Positions 7,324-15,540 of a stretch of 18,576 bases of DNA are shown here, in pieces. How positions within the stretch are numbered: position 1 is the first letter of the stretch; each line of letters starts with the position of its first letter. Below the pieces are notes generated by a model. The model made no database searches and was not told the DNA's origin. It saw only the letters and a list, made by a program, of their open reading frames with translations. The stretch comes from an uncultured Cyanobium sp. (lineage in GTDB: Bacteria > Cyanobacteriota > Cyanobacteriia > PCC-6307 > Cyanobiaceae): assembly GCA_937919075.1 (NCBI GenBank), contig CALFOF010000082.1, positions 1-18,576 of the forward strand, in the 5' to 3' direction. The position numbers were made by a program, and so were the translations under genes.

Positions 7324-8109
7324 GTGTCCAAGTCAACCCAGACCATGGCCGCCCCATCGGCGCTGCCCGCCCTCGATGTGGAGCGGTTTCTGCGGGATGG
7401 CTTCGGGCTGTTCGATCAGCTGGCGGCTTATGTGCAGCTGAGCCCCGGCGAGCTGGAGGAGCGCCTTGCCCATAGCCGCAGCGAGCTGGCGGCCCTGCAT
7501 CCCGGCGCCACCGGTTTCGACCCGGAACGGGTGGAGGCCTTTTACGAGGAAACAGTGGGCCATGGCCACCTGCTTGAGCTTTCGGCCTGGCACCTGGGCA
7601 GCGGCGATTACATCGCCGACACCCTCCGCCTGCAGCAGCACCTGGCGCGGGGCCAGGTGCTCGACTTCGGTGGCGGTATCGGCACCCATGCCCTGGCCGC
7701 TGCGGCGCTGCCACAGGTGGAGCGGGTGTGGTTTGTGGATCTCAACCCCGACAACCGGGCGTTCGTTCGCCAGCGGGCCGAAGCTCTGGGCCTCGCCGAT
7801 CGCATCGGCTTCTGCCGCGATCTGAGCGATTCGGCCCTGCCGGCCACCTTCGACACGATCGTGTGCCTGGATGTGCTGGAACACCTGAGCGATCCGGCGG
7901 ATCAGCTGGAGGTGTTCGCCTCACGCCTGTCGAAGGATGCGGTGGCCCTGCTCAACTGGTATTTCTTCAAGGGCTTCGCCGGCGAATATCCGTTCCACTT
8001 CGATGACCCGCAGCTGGTGGAGCGTTTCTTCCGCAAGCTGCAGAGCCGCTTTCTGGAAGTGTTTCATCCCTTTCTGATCACCACCAGGGCGTATCGGCTT
8101 GCCGAATGA
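7324..8109 (+). CDS. Class I SAM-dependent methyltransferase, substrate unknown
   Basis: The 261-residue product has the Rossmann methyltransferase core. Motif I is VLDFGGGIGTHAL (about residues 112-124), an acidic end of the second strand is in VWFVDLNPDN (135-144), and motif IV is DTIVCLDVLEHLSDP (177-191). The N-terminal 100 residues are a helical region outside the core, and the C-terminus (FHPFLITTRAYRLAE) closes the sheet. There is no signal peptide or membrane segment, so it should be cytoplasmic. The LDVLEH pattern resembles enzymes acting on small molecules or quinone-like substrates, but I would not name a substrate. The start is a GTG at 7324; an ATG at 7345 is an alternative. It stands alone between the transporter and rpmA. 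Confidence 0.85.
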   Translation: MSKSTQTMAAPSALPALDVERFLRDGFGLFDQLAAYVQLSPGELEERLAHSRSELAALHPGATGFDPERVEAFYEETVGHGHLLELSAWHLGSGDYIADTLRLQQHLARGQVLDFGGGIGTHALAAAALPQVERVWFVDLNPDNRAFVRQRAEALGLADRIGFCRDLSDSALPATFDTIVCLDVLEHLSDPADQLEVFASRLSKDAVALLNWYFFKGFAGEYPFHFDDPQLVERFFRKLQSRFLEVFHPFLITTRAYRLAE

Positions 8110-8216
8110 AAAGCGCGTGGGCTGCGGTTGAAGCGGGGGCTCATCACTGATGCCCAAGCCGAACCCGAGGTTGCTGCACCCCAGCGAACGAACGCGCCAA
8201 GGGTGACACGCGCCCA
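8110..8216. other. Short gene-free gap between the methyltransferase and rpmA terminator
   Basis: About 105 bases between the methyltransferase stop and the A-rich run of the rpmA terminator. I see no open frame with coding character, no clear terminator for the methyltransferase and no RNA fold. Confidence 0.5.
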
Positions 8217-8257
8217 AACAAAAAACCGGGATACTGGTGAAACAACAGTCCCGGTTT
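8217..8257 (-). terminator. Rho-independent terminator of rplU-rpmA
   Basis: On the minus strand a perfect 9-bp stem (aaaccggga at 8223-8231 with tcccggttt at 8249-8257) is followed by a T-rich run (the A-rich stretch at 8217-8225). It begins about 20 bases past the rpmA stop. Confidence 0.88.
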
Positions 8258-8278
8258 GCAGCTGCAGGCCTGTGGCGC

Positions 8279-8542
8279 TCAGCCCAGCGCTACGTGGATG
8301 CGCTTGCGAACGCGGAGGTCGCGCTTGATGGTCTCGAAGTTCACGACGCCATCGATGAGCGCGAAGAGGGTGTCGTCGGAGCCGCGGCCGACGTTGTTGC
8401 CGGGCAACACGGAGGTGCCACGCTGCCGGATCAGGATAGAACCGGCGCTCACGGTTTCACCGCCATAACGCTTGACACCCAGCCGCTTGGAATTGGAATC
8501 GCGGCCGTTACGGGTGGAGCCTGTGCCTTTCTTGTGGGCCAT
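8279..8542 (-). CDS. rpmA: 50S ribosomal protein L27
   Basis: L27 lies near the peptidyl transferase centre and contacts tRNA. The 87-residue product matches the family along its length: [20 protein letters not shown], then [20 protein letters not shown], then [20 protein letters not shown]. The N-terminus MAHKKG has no leader of the kind cleaved in Firmicutes. The ATG at 8542 is preceded by a pyrimidine-rich leader with no recognisable ribosome site. It follows rplU by 44 bases and is the last gene before a strong terminator. Confidence 0.97.
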   Translation of the reverse strand: MAHKKGTGSTRNGRDSNSKRLGVKRYGGETVSAGSILIRQRGTSVLPGNNVGRGSDDTLFALIDGVVNFETIKRDLRVRKRIHVALG

Positions 8543-8586
8543 GGGGGGCGAGAAAACGAGGGGGAGTGGAAGAAGGAAGTCAGGAA

Positions 8587-8985
8587 TCAGGCGAGCACTT
8601 GGCCCGCCACGGTGATCGACTCGACCCGCACGCGGGTGAGTTCCTGGCGGTGGCCGTTTTTGCGGCGGGTTTTCTTCTTGGGCCGCATCTTGTAAACGAT
8701 GATCTTCGGGCCGCGGCGATGCTCGAGCACCTTCAGCTGAACCGTGGCACCGCTCACATAGGGATGGCCAAGAGTGGTGGCACCGTTGGCGTCGCGCACA
8801 AGCAGCACATTCTCCAGAGTGACGGACTCATCGACCTCCGCTCCGATGCGGTCAAGGTCGTAATAGCGGTTGGGCTGGAACCAGAACTGCTGGCCAGAGG
8901 CCTCGGCGATTACGTAGATGCCTGCGCCCGGCGCAGGAGTGCTGGTGCCCGGCTCAGGAGTGCCGGTGGCGGGGGTGGTGCTCAT
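8587..8985 (-). CDS. rplU: 50S ribosomal protein L21 with a Pro/Thr-rich N-terminal extension
   Basis: L21 binds 23S rRNA in the large subunit. The 132-residue product contains the family core from [14 protein letters not shown] through [31 protein letters not shown] and [17 protein letters not shown]. About 20 residues rich in Pro, Thr, Gly and Ser precede the core. An N-terminal addition of this kind is, from memory, common in marine picocyanobacteria. The ATG at 8985 is the only good start. It is the first gene of the rplU-rpmA unit and is divergent from kaiA. Confidence 0.96.
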   Translation of the reverse strand: MSTTPATGTPEPGTSTPAPGAGIYVIAEASGQQFWFQPNRYYDLDRIGAEVDESVTLENVLLVRDANGATTLGHPYVSGATVQLKVLEHRRGPKIIVYKMRPKKKTRRKNGHRQELTRVRVESITVAGQVLA

Positions 8986-9127
8986 GGGTGCGAAGGCGTG
9001 GACAGGCTGCCCGTTCCTGCCTGACGACCACGTGGATCACCGGGCGGCTCGGCATTCAGGCCTGACACACATCCTGAAGAATGGACAAGCTGCCATCCTG
9101 CTCTTCCATAGCCCTGCCCGTCAACCT

Positions 9128-9133
9128 TAAGGT
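9128..9133 (+). promoter_or_regulatory. Possible -10 element upstream of kaiA
   Basis: TAAGGT fits the loose TA-three bases-T pattern and lies 25 bases before the kaiA ATG, within cctTAAGGtcacc. No good -35 box is visible at the normal spacing. A similar TAAGGTCAC occurs before the omp85 gene (17336-17344). Confidence 0.25.
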
Positions 9134-9158
9134 CACCCAAACGAGATTCCCGCGCCGC

Positions 9159-10037
9159 ATGTCCCAGCCGGCCTTCACGATTGCCTCCCTGATCCGCGAT
9201 CCCGGGCTTGATGCCGCCTGCGGACAGTGGCTGCAGGAAGGGCGCTACGACGTGGTACCGCTGGGCTTGGCCCCCGACCCCTTTGCAAGGCTGGCTCAGA
9301 GCTGGGAAACGTTCGATGCGGTGCTGCTTGAACAGGGCGCCCTGCCGGAGGCTCTCGATAGCCTGCGGCACCAAGGCTTGCTGCTCCCTGCTGTGGTGGT
9401 GGGCCCGGTGAGTGGTCAGCTGGATTATCACGATGCCGAGGTGCATCTGCCCGCCGACCAGCTGGAACAGCTCAGCTACAGCCTGGATGCGGCGATCTCC
9501 CGCTTCCTGCGGCGCGGCAACGTGGATGGTTCCCAGCCGAACGAGCCCGGCAGCGATGGCTCTTGGAGGCTGTCGAGCCGCCTGCAGGAACGGCTTGGCT
9601 ATCTGGGGGTGTTTTATAAAAGGGACCCCTCGCGGTTTCTCCGCAATCTGCCCCCCATGGAGCAGAAGGAACTGTTCCTTTCCTTGGAGCGCACCTACAG
9701 AGACCTGTTGGTGAGCTATTTCAAAGACGAGGCGGCGGCGAATCAGGCACTGGAAAGCTTCGTGAACACCGCTTTCTTCAGTGACCTCTCCATCACCAAG
9801 ACCGTGGCCATCCATGCCAACTTGATCGACGAATTCTGGAAACTTCTCAAGCTAAAGGGGCAGAAAGATGATTTCCTTCGTGATTACCGCCTGGCACTCC
9901 TTGACGTGATGTCCCATCTCTGCGAGATGTACCGTCGATCCCTGCCCGTCACCGAGCCGGCCGGTGGGCCTCGTGCGATCGCTGCTGCCTCGCTTCAGGA
10001 CCTTCAAACCAACCATCCTTCTGAGGTGCACCCTTGA
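9159..10037 (+). CDS. kaiA: Circadian clock protein KaiA
   Basis: KaiA promotes KaiC autophosphorylation by binding the KaiC C-terminal tail. The 292-residue product has an N-terminal pseudo-receiver domain (about residues 5-120), a linker rich in Gly, Ser and Asn (120-137), and the highly conserved C-terminal dimer domain (138-262). That domain contains [20 protein letters not shown], then [14 protein letters not shown], then [14 protein letters not shown]. After RRSLP, where Synechococcus elongatus KaiA ends, there are about 28 more residues. The ATG at 9159 fits the family start; an upstream in-frame start at 9081 would add 26 unrelated residues. It lies 173 bases from rplU, divergent, and its stop overlaps the kaiB start. 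Low-light or free-living picocyanobacteria keep kaiA, whereas Prochlorococcus has lost it (established knowledge). Confidence 0.96.
   Translation: MSQPAFTIASLIRDPGLDAACGQWLQEGRYDVVPLGLAPDPFARLAQSWETFDAVLLEQGALPEALDSLRHQGLLLPAVVVGPVSGQLDYHDAEVHLPADQLEQLSYSLDAAISRFLRRGNVDGSQPNEPGSDGSWRLSSRLQERLGYLGVFYKRDPSRFLRNLPPMEQKELFLSLERTYRDLLVSYFKDEAAANQALESFVNTAFFSDLSITKTVAIHANLIDEFWKLLKLKGQKDDFLRDYRLALLDVMSHLCEMYRRSLPVTEPAGGPRAIAAASLQDLQTNHPSEVHP
10023..10028 (+). promoter_or_regulatory. Ribosome binding site of kaiB
   Basis: GAGGTG lies five bases before the TTG start of kaiB, inside the last codons of kaiA. It decides the start in favour of TTG at 10034 and stands out because most genes here have no such site. 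Confidence 0.7.
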
Positions 10038-10390
10038 GCATTCGCAAGACCTACATCCTCAAGCTCTATGTGGCTGGGAACACCCCCAACTCCATGCGCG
10101 CCCTCAAAACCCTGCGCAACATTCTGGAGCAGGAGTTCAAAGGGGTGTATGCCCTGAAGGTGATTGATGTGCTCAAGAATCCGCAGCTGGCCGAAGACGA
10201 CAAGATTCTGGCCACCCCCACCCTCGCCAAGATCCTGCCACCGCCCGTGCGGCGGATCATCGGCGACCTCTCTGATCGCGAGCGGGTGCTGATCGGCCTT
10301 GATTTGCTCTACGACGAACTCACGGAAAGTGATCTCTTCGACCCTGAACCCCAGGCCGATGATGCCGTTGATGCGGGCCAGATTCTGTAG
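10034..10390 (+). CDS. kaiB: Circadian clock protein KaiB
   Basis: KaiB is the fold-switching protein that binds phosphorylated KaiC, sequesters KaiA and resets the oscillator. The 118-residue product is nearly unchanged from known Kai[21 protein letters not shown], then [20 protein letters not shown], then [20 protein letters not shown] and [15 protein letters not shown]. The start is TTG, shown by the ribosome site at 10023 and the first residues MSIRKTYIL. Its first base lies inside the kaiA stop (TTGA overlap of four bases), so translation is probably coupled. An acidic tail of about 16 residues ([16 protein letters not shown]) follows the usual end. Confidence 0.97.
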   Translation: MSIRKTYILKLYVAGNTPNSMRALKTLRNILEQEFKGVYALKVIDVLKNPQLAEDDKILATPTLAKILPPPVRRIIGDLSDRERVLIGLDLLYDELTESDLFDPEPQADDAVDAGQIL

Positions 10391-10426
10391 ATCCTCCTAG
10401 CAATTTCGAACCTTTGATCAGTTGGG

Positions 10427-10436
10427 CCTTAGGTTG
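10427..10436 (+). promoter_or_regulatory. Possible promoter -10 region of kaiC
   Basis: The 10-mer CCTTAGGTTG contains TAGGTT (10430-10435), a TA-three bases-T pattern, 21 bases before the kaiC ATG. The same 10-mer occurs at 15531-15540 before the secreted-protein/purC unit. No clear -35 box is seen. This would allow kaiC to be made separately from kaiAB; it is inference. Confidence 0.3.
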
Positions 10437-10456
10437 AAGCAGGCGCCCGACCAGCC

Positions 10457-11998
10457 ATGCCGGATTCCCCTCCCCTACCCCATTCGCCGATGCAGGTTCA
10501 GAAGCTTCCGACCGGGGTGGAAGGCCTTGATGACATCTGCCAAGGCGGCCTGCCGATTGGGCGCTCCACGCTGATCAGCGGCACATCCGGCACGGGGAAA
10601 ACCGTCTTTTCGCTGCATTTTCTCTACAACGGTATCCATCATTTTGATGAGCCCGGCATCTTTGTTACCTTTGAAGAATCGCCGCGCGACATCATCCGCA
10701 ACGCCTCCAGTTTTGGCTGGAATCTTCAGGAGTTGGTGGACCAGGGCAAGCTGTTCATCCTTGATGCTTCTCCGGATCCCGATGGACAGGATGTGGCGGG
10801 GAGTTTTGATCTCTCCGGCCTGATCGAGAGAATCAACTACGCGATCAGAAAATACAAGGCGAGGCGTGTTGCCATCGATTCAATTACGGCGGTTTTTCAG
10901 CAATATGATGCTGTTTCCGTGGTGCGCCGGGAGATCTTTCGCCTCATTGCCCGGCTCAAAGAAATCGGCGTCACCACAGTAATGACCACCGAGCGGATCG
11001 ATGAGTACGGCCCGATCGCCAGATATGGGGTCGAAGAGTTTGTCTCCGACAACGTGATCATTTTACGCAACGTGCTGGATGTAGAGCGCCGCCGCCGCAC
11101 GGTGGAAATTCTCAAGTTGAGGGGCACCACCCACATGAAAGGGGAGTTCCCGTTCACCATGGGGCCCCAGGGTGTAGCGATCTTCCCCCTGGGCGCAATG
11201 CGCCTCACGCAGCGCTCTTCGAATGTGCGGCTCAGCTCGGGAGTACCGCGGCTTGATGAGATGTGTGGTGGCGGTTTCTTCAAGGATTCGATCATTCTTG
11301 CTACCGGTGCCACTGGCACAGGCAAGACGCTGCTGGTAAGCAAGTTCATCGAGAACGCCTACAGAAATAAAGAGCGGGCCATCCTGTTTGCCTATGAGGA
11401 ATCACGGGCTCAGTTATTGCGCAATGCCACCAGCTGGGGCATCGATTTTGAGCAGATGGAGCAAGATGGCATGCTCAAGATCATCTGCGCCTACCCAGAA
11501 TCTACCGGCTTGGAAGATCACCTTCAGATCATCAAAACTGAGATCGCCGAATTCAAGCCATCCAGAATGGCGATTGACTCACTGTCGGCTCTTTCCCGTG
11601 GGGTCAGCCACAACGCGTTCCGGCAATTCGTGATCGGTGTAACCGGCTACGCGAAGCAAGAAGAGATTGCGGGTTTCTTCACCAACACTTCCGAAGAGTT
11701 CATGGGCAGCCACTCCATCACGGATTCCCATATCTCCACGATTACCGATACCATCCTACTGCTGCAGTATGTGGAGATCCGCGGTGAGATGGCCCGTGCG
11801 ATCAACGTATTCAAGATGCGTGGCTCCTGGCACGACAAAGGTATCCGTGAATTCGTGATCACCGGCAACGGCCCAGAAATCCGCGATTCCTTCTCGAACT
11901 TCGAGCGCATCATCAGCGGCGTGCCCCACCGCGTCACCTCCGATGAACGGGTGGAGCTTTCCCGCATTGTGCGTGGCGTGGAGGATGACGCCTTCTGA
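10457..11998 (+). CDS. kaiC: Circadian clock ATPase/kinase KaiC
   Basis: KaiC is the hexameric core of the clock: it autophosphorylates, dephosphorylates and hydrolyses ATP with a daily rhythm. The 513-residue product has two RecA-like domains. CI (about residues 14-247) has Walker A GTSGTGKT at 42-49 and the catalytic pair EE at 73-74. CII (about 258-490) has Walker A GATGTGKT at 284-291 and EE at 314-315. The phosphorylation sites are intact in TDSHISTITDT: Ser 427 and Thr 428, equal to Ser 431 and Thr 432 of S. elongatus. The C-terminal tail that KaiA binds (ELSRIVRGVEDDAF) is present but a few residues shorter. The ATG at 10457 has no clear ribosome site. Its codons include many ending in A or T, unlike neighbours such as purD. 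It lies 66 bases after kaiB. Confidence 0.97.
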   Translation: MPDSPPLPHSPMQVQKLPTGVEGLDDICQGGLPIGRSTLISGTSGTGKTVFSLHFLYNGIHHFDEPGIFVTFEESPRDIIRNASSFGWNLQELVDQGKLFILDASPDPDGQDVAGSFDLSGLIERINYAIRKYKARRVAIDSITAVFQQYDAVSVVRREIFRLIARLKEIGVTTVMTTERIDEYGPIARYGVEEFVSDNVIILRNVLDVERRRRTVEILKLRGTTHMKGEFPFTMGPQGVAIFPLGAMRLTQRSSNVRLSSGVPRLDEMCGGGFFKDSIILATGATGTGKTLLVSKFIENAYRNKERAILFAYEESRAQLLRNATSWGIDFEQMEQDGMLKIICAYPESTGLEDHLQIIKTEIAEFKPSRMAIDSLSALSRGVSHNAFRQFVIGVTGYAKQEEIAGFFTNTSEEFMGSHSITDSHISTITDTILLLQYVEIRGEMARAINVFKMRGSWHDKGIREFVITGNGPEIRDSFSNFERIISGVPHRVTSDERVELSRIVRGVEDDAF

Positions 11999-12028
11999 GC
12001 ACGGCTCAAGCTGGATGCAGCTAACGGC

Positions 12029-14164
12029 TCAGGCGCTGACAGCGGTTGGTGGTTGAGGATTAAATGCCGCATTGGTGGCTGCGGCGTTGCTGCGTTCGCC
12101 GGCAATCGCCAGTTCATCGCTGTCAGCTTGCTCCAGAGGGAGATCAAACCAGAAGGTGGTGCCTACGCCCAGTTCGCTCACCATGTGGATACGGCTGCTG
12201 TGCTTGTCGATGATGCCCCGCACGATCGATAGCCCAAGACCCGTGCCCACTTCGGTATGCACGGCATTCTCCACCCGGTAGAAGCGATCGAAGATGCGCG
12301 CCTGGTCTTCACGGGAGATGCCAGCGCCCGTGTCGGCGATCTCCACCCGCAGCCGCGGCAATGGCGACGAAAGGCCGCAGCTGAGGCCGTCGTTGGTATG
12401 GACGGGGATGGAAAGATCAATGTGGCAGGAATCGGGCCACGGATAGGCGCGCAGCCGCAGGCAGCCGCCTGGCTGGGTGAACTTGAGGCCATTGCCCACC
12501 AGATTGTCGAAGACCTGAAGCAGCAGGTCCCAGTTGCCGCGCACGCGGGGCAACTGGGCATCCACATCCATCGCCAGCGCCACCCCCTTTTCATCCGCAT
12601 TGAGGCGGTAATTGCGCAGGGTCTGCTCGATCGCCGGACGCAGCTCGATCGGCTCCAGCACCCAGGTGCGATCGGATTCCAGCCGTGAAAGGTCGAGAAC
12701 GTCGTTGACCAGGCGGGTGAGCCGGTCGGTTTCGGCGTTGGCGATGCCGAGAAACTCCTGGGTTTCCTCCTCGCTCAGCTGGTCGCGCATGTCGTGGAGG
12801 GTTTCCACATAGCTCTTGATGTTGAACAGCGGCGTGCGCAGTTCGTGGGACACATTGCTGATGAAGCGGCTCTGGGCAGCGTTGAGTTCCACCTCCCGGG
12901 TGAGGTCCTGGATCGTCATGGCGATCCCTTTCAGGCTTTCGCCACTGGCATCACGCACGCTCTGCAGCACGATGCGCAAGGTGCGGGCCGGCTCGCCGAA
13001 GGTGCAGCGCACATCGCAACTGTCGCGCTCCCTGGCCAGCAAGCCATCCAGCGGCGCCTGCAGTTCCATGGCCAGCAGGTCGGGCAGTTCGCTGCAGAGA
13101 TCACTGCCTTCGAGGTTGCGGCCCTCCCAGCGAAACAGGCGGCGGGCGGTGGGATTCACCAGCACGATCTGTCCGTCGCCATCGAGCAGGGCAGCCCCAT
13201 CGGCCATGCTGGCGATCAGGGTCTGCTGCTTCACCTGTGCGGCGGTGAGCTCCTCGATGTTGGCGGCGTCGTACACCTCCAGTTGGGAGGCCATGTCGTT
13301 GAAGCCGTTCAGCAGTTCCCCCAGCTCCCCGCCCACCGGCAGGGCGATGCGGGCCTCAAAATCACCACCGGCAATCGCTCGGACGCCACGCAGCAGTTCC
13401 TTCACCGGACGGGTGATCGTGAGCGCGTTGAACACCGCCCCAAGGATCACCAGCACCCAGATCGAGATGAACACCGCCACGGTCACCTCCCGGGTGAGTG
13501 CCGCACTGGCCAGCACCGCTTCATTGGGATTGATGCCGAGCGCCAGCACGCCGAGATAGCGCCCTTCGCTCACCATCGGCACGAACACATCGGTGACCTG
13601 GCCGTCAGGGCTGAGGTGCTGGCGGATCAGCGGGTTCTGGGAACGGCGTTGCAGATCAGCGGGCAGTTCGAGCCGGCGGCTGAGCAGCAGTTCACTGCTG
13701 CCGTTGCTGCCACCGATCGGGATGCCGAGGTAGATCACCCCATCGGGATCGGCGAAGAAGATGTAACGCAGGCTGCGGCTTGAGCGCCAGAAGCGCTCCG
13801 CCACGGCCGCCAGTTCGCGGTCGTTGGCTTCGGCCACCAGCGGGGTGACGTTCGCGGCCAGCAGCAGCCCCAGATCGCGGGCGAAGCGCGTGTCGCTCAT
13901 GCGCGCATCGCGTTGGATGCCGTTGAGCGCAATGAAGGTGATGCTCGTCATCATCAGGCTCACCACCAGGGTGGCCACCGCCAGCAGCTTCGTCTGCAGG
14001 CTGAATTCGGCCCACCAGAGAGCCAGCCGCTGCTGCCAGCGCAGTGGCAAGGCGGCTGTGGCGGTGCCGGTACCGCCGGCGGGAGCTGCAGCAGCTGAGG
14101 TAGGGGCTGGGGCTGGAGTGGCAGACACCGGCCGGTCAGAGGAGGGCGGAAGCTCGGCGGTCAC
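12029..14164 (-). CDS. nblS: NblS-type sensor histidine kinase (Hik33/DspA family)
   Basis: NblS is the conserved cyanobacterial membrane kinase that controls high-light, nutrient-stress and cold responses, usually through RpaB. The 711-residue product has an Ala/Pro-rich cytoplasmic start (about 1-45), a first membrane helix (58-80), a periplasmic sensor region (about 83-225) and a second helix (227-248). A HAMP domain (249-300) and a PAS domain (about 310-425) follow. The kinase H-box SNVSHELRTPLFNIK has His 440, and the family motif NIKSYVETLHDMRDQ follows. The ATPase domain has NLVGNGLKF, DTGAGIS and GTGLGLSIV. The start is a GTG at 14164; the first 40 residues are poorly conserved, so a later start cannot be excluded. 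It lies 26 bases after purD and converges on kaiC with 30 bases between. Confidence 0.93.
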   Translation of the reverse strand: MTAELPPSSDRPVSATPAPAPTSAAAAPAGGTGTATAALPLRWQQRLALWWAEFSLQTKLLAVATLVVSLMMTSITFIALNGIQRDARMSDTRFARDLGLLLAANVTPLVAEANDRELAAVAERFWRSSRSLRYIFFADPDGVIYLGIPIGGSNGSSELLLSRRLELPADLQRRSQNPLIRQHLSPDGQVTDVFVPMVSEGRYLGVLALGINPNEAVLASAALTREVTVAVFISIWVLVILGAVFNALTITRPVKELLRGVRAIAGGDFEARIALPVGGELGELLNGFNDMASQLEVYDAANIEELTAAQVKQQTLIASMADGAALLDGDGQIVLVNPTARRLFRWEGRNLEGSDLCSELPDLLAMELQAPLDGLLARERDSCDVRCTFGEPARTLRIVLQSVRDASGESLKGIAMTIQDLTREVELNAAQSRFISNVSHELRTPLFNIKSYVETLHDMRDQLSEEETQEFLGIANAETDRLTRLVNDVLDLSRLESDRTWVLEPIELRPAIEQTLRNYRLNADEKGVALAMDVDAQLPRVRGNWDLLLQVFDNLVGNGLKFTQPGGCLRLRAYPWPDSCHIDLSIPVHTNDGLSCGLSSPLPRLRVEIADTGAGISREDQARIFDRFYRVENAVHTEVGTGLGLSIVRGIIDKHSSRIHMVSELGVGTTFWFDLPLEQADSDELAIAGERSNAAATNAAFNPQPPTAVSA

Positions 14165-14190
14165 GCGCGGAACCGTCGAATGAATGCACC

Positions 14191-15501
14191 CTAGGGGCGG
14201 CGAACCTGGTGACCGATGTCGCGGCGGAAGGTGATGCCTTCAAAGTGCACCTGCTCCAGGCCGCCGTAAGCGGCGGCGAAGGCGGCATCGAAATCGCCGG
14301 CCTGGGCCACCACCGCCAGCACCCGGCCCCCGGCCGTCACGCAGACACCATCGGCGCCGGCCCTGCTGCCGGCATGGAAGAGCTGCAGATCCGGGTCCTC
14401 GTCGAGGCTGGTGGTGATCGCATCACCGCTGCGCACCGTGCCGGGATAACCGGCGGCGGCAGCCACCACGCAGGCACTGCAGCGGCCCGAGATCGTGAGC
14501 GGCGGGGCGGCATCGAGGCGCCCGCTGGCGCACGCCAGCAGCACCTCGGCCAGTTCATCGCCCAGCAGGGGCATCAGGGTCTGGCACTCGGGATCACCGA
14601 AGCGGCAGTTGAATTCGATCACCTTCGCTCCGTCGGCGGTGAGCATCAGGCCCGCGTAGATCACGCCGCGGTAGTCGATGCCCCGACCCCTCAGGGTGGC
14701 CAAGACCGGCAGCAGCACCTGCTGACGCACCAGCTCCAGCCCGGCCGCATCGAGCAGGGGGGCGGGCGCGTAGGCCCCCATGCCGCCGGTGTTCGCACCG
14801 GTGTCCCCCTCGCCGATGCGCTTGTGGTCCTGAGCGGGGGGCAGCAGCACCATGCGCTCCCCGTCGGTGAGCGCGAACACCGACACCTCCGGCCCGTTCA
14901 AGCGCTCCTCCAGCACCAGGGCATCCCCGGCGCTGCCGAAGCGTCCCGCAAAGATCTCTTCGATCGCGGCGCGGGCTTCCTCAAGGCTGTCGGCCACCGT
15001 TACCCCCTTACCGGCCGCCAGCCCATCCGCCTTGACCACCAGCGGCCGCCCATGGGCCTCCAGGGCCTGCAGCGCCTGCTCGCGGCTGGTGGCGGCCCAG
15101 TAGCCCGCCGTGGGCACGCCGGCGTCCTGCATCAGCGCCTTCGCCCACTGCTTGCTCGCCTCCAGTTGGGCGCCGTCGGCCCCCGGACCGAACACCGCCA
15201 GCCCGGCGGCGCGCAGCTCGTCGGCGAGGCCGGCGGCCAGGGGCGCTTCCGGACCCACCACCACCAGATCCACCTGCCGCTCCCGGCAGGCGGTGATCAA
15301 CGCAGGCCCATCGTTTTCGGCGATCGGCAGTGGCTCACAGCCCTGCTGCTGGGCGGTGCCGCCGTTGCCTGGCGCCACCCACACCCGCTCCACGCCGCTG
15401 CAGCGCCGCAGGGCCCAGCCCAGGGCGTTCTCGCGGCCCCCCGCCCCCACCACGAGCACCCGGCGCGGAGACGGCAGGCCTTGGCTCAGGGGTGCGGGCA
15501 T
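14191..15501 (-). CDS. purD: Phosphoribosylamine-glycine ligase (GARS)
   Basis: PurD joins glycine to phosphoribosylamine with ATP, the second step of purine synthesis. The 436-residue product opens with [17 protein letters not shown] and has the ATP-grasp pieces [18 protein letters not shown] and [38 protein letters not shown] and [17 protein letters not shown] follow near the metal site. The ATG at 15501 is the most likely start; an in-frame GTG just before the first strand (VLVVG) would drop 14 residues, while the frame upstream of 15501 is unrelated. It runs into nblS after 26 bases, so the two probably share a transcript, and it is divergent from the purC unit. Confidence 0.95.
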   Translation of the reverse strand: MPAPLSQGLPSPRRVLVVGAGGRENALGWALRRCSGVERVWVAPGNGGTAQQQGCEPLPIAENDGPALITACRERQVDLVVVGPEAPLAAGLADELRAAGLAVFGPGADGAQLEASKQWAKALMQDAGVPTAGYWAATSREQALQALEAHGRPLVVKADGLAAGKGVTVADSLEEARAAIEEIFAGRFGSAGDALVLEERLNGPEVSVFALTDGERMVLLPPAQDHKRIGEGDTGANTGGMGAYAPAPLLDAAGLELVRQQVLLPVLATLRGRGIDYRGVIYAGLMLTADGAKVIEFNCRFGDPECQTLMPLLGDELAEVLLACASGRLDAAPPLTISGRCSACVVAAAAGYPGTVRSGDAITTSLDEDPDLQLFHAGSRAGADGVCVTAGGRVLAVVAQAGDFDAAFAAAYGGLEQVHFEGITFRRDIGHQVRRP

Positions 15502-15530
15502 GGAACGGAGCGAGTGATGGGGGGCGGTTC

Positions 15531-15540
15531 CCTTAGGTTG
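15531..15540 (+). promoter_or_regulatory. Possible promoter -10 region of the purC unit
   Basis: The 10-mer CCTTAGGTTG is identical to the one before kaiC (10427-10436). Its TAGGTT (15534-15539) could be a -10 element, 40 bases before the ATG at 15579. No clear -35 box is seen. Confidence 0.3.

Noticed and set aside
12794..13783. Plus-strand open frame of 329 codons within nblS
   Set aside because: Antisense shadow of a clear histidine kinase gene with no recognisable product.
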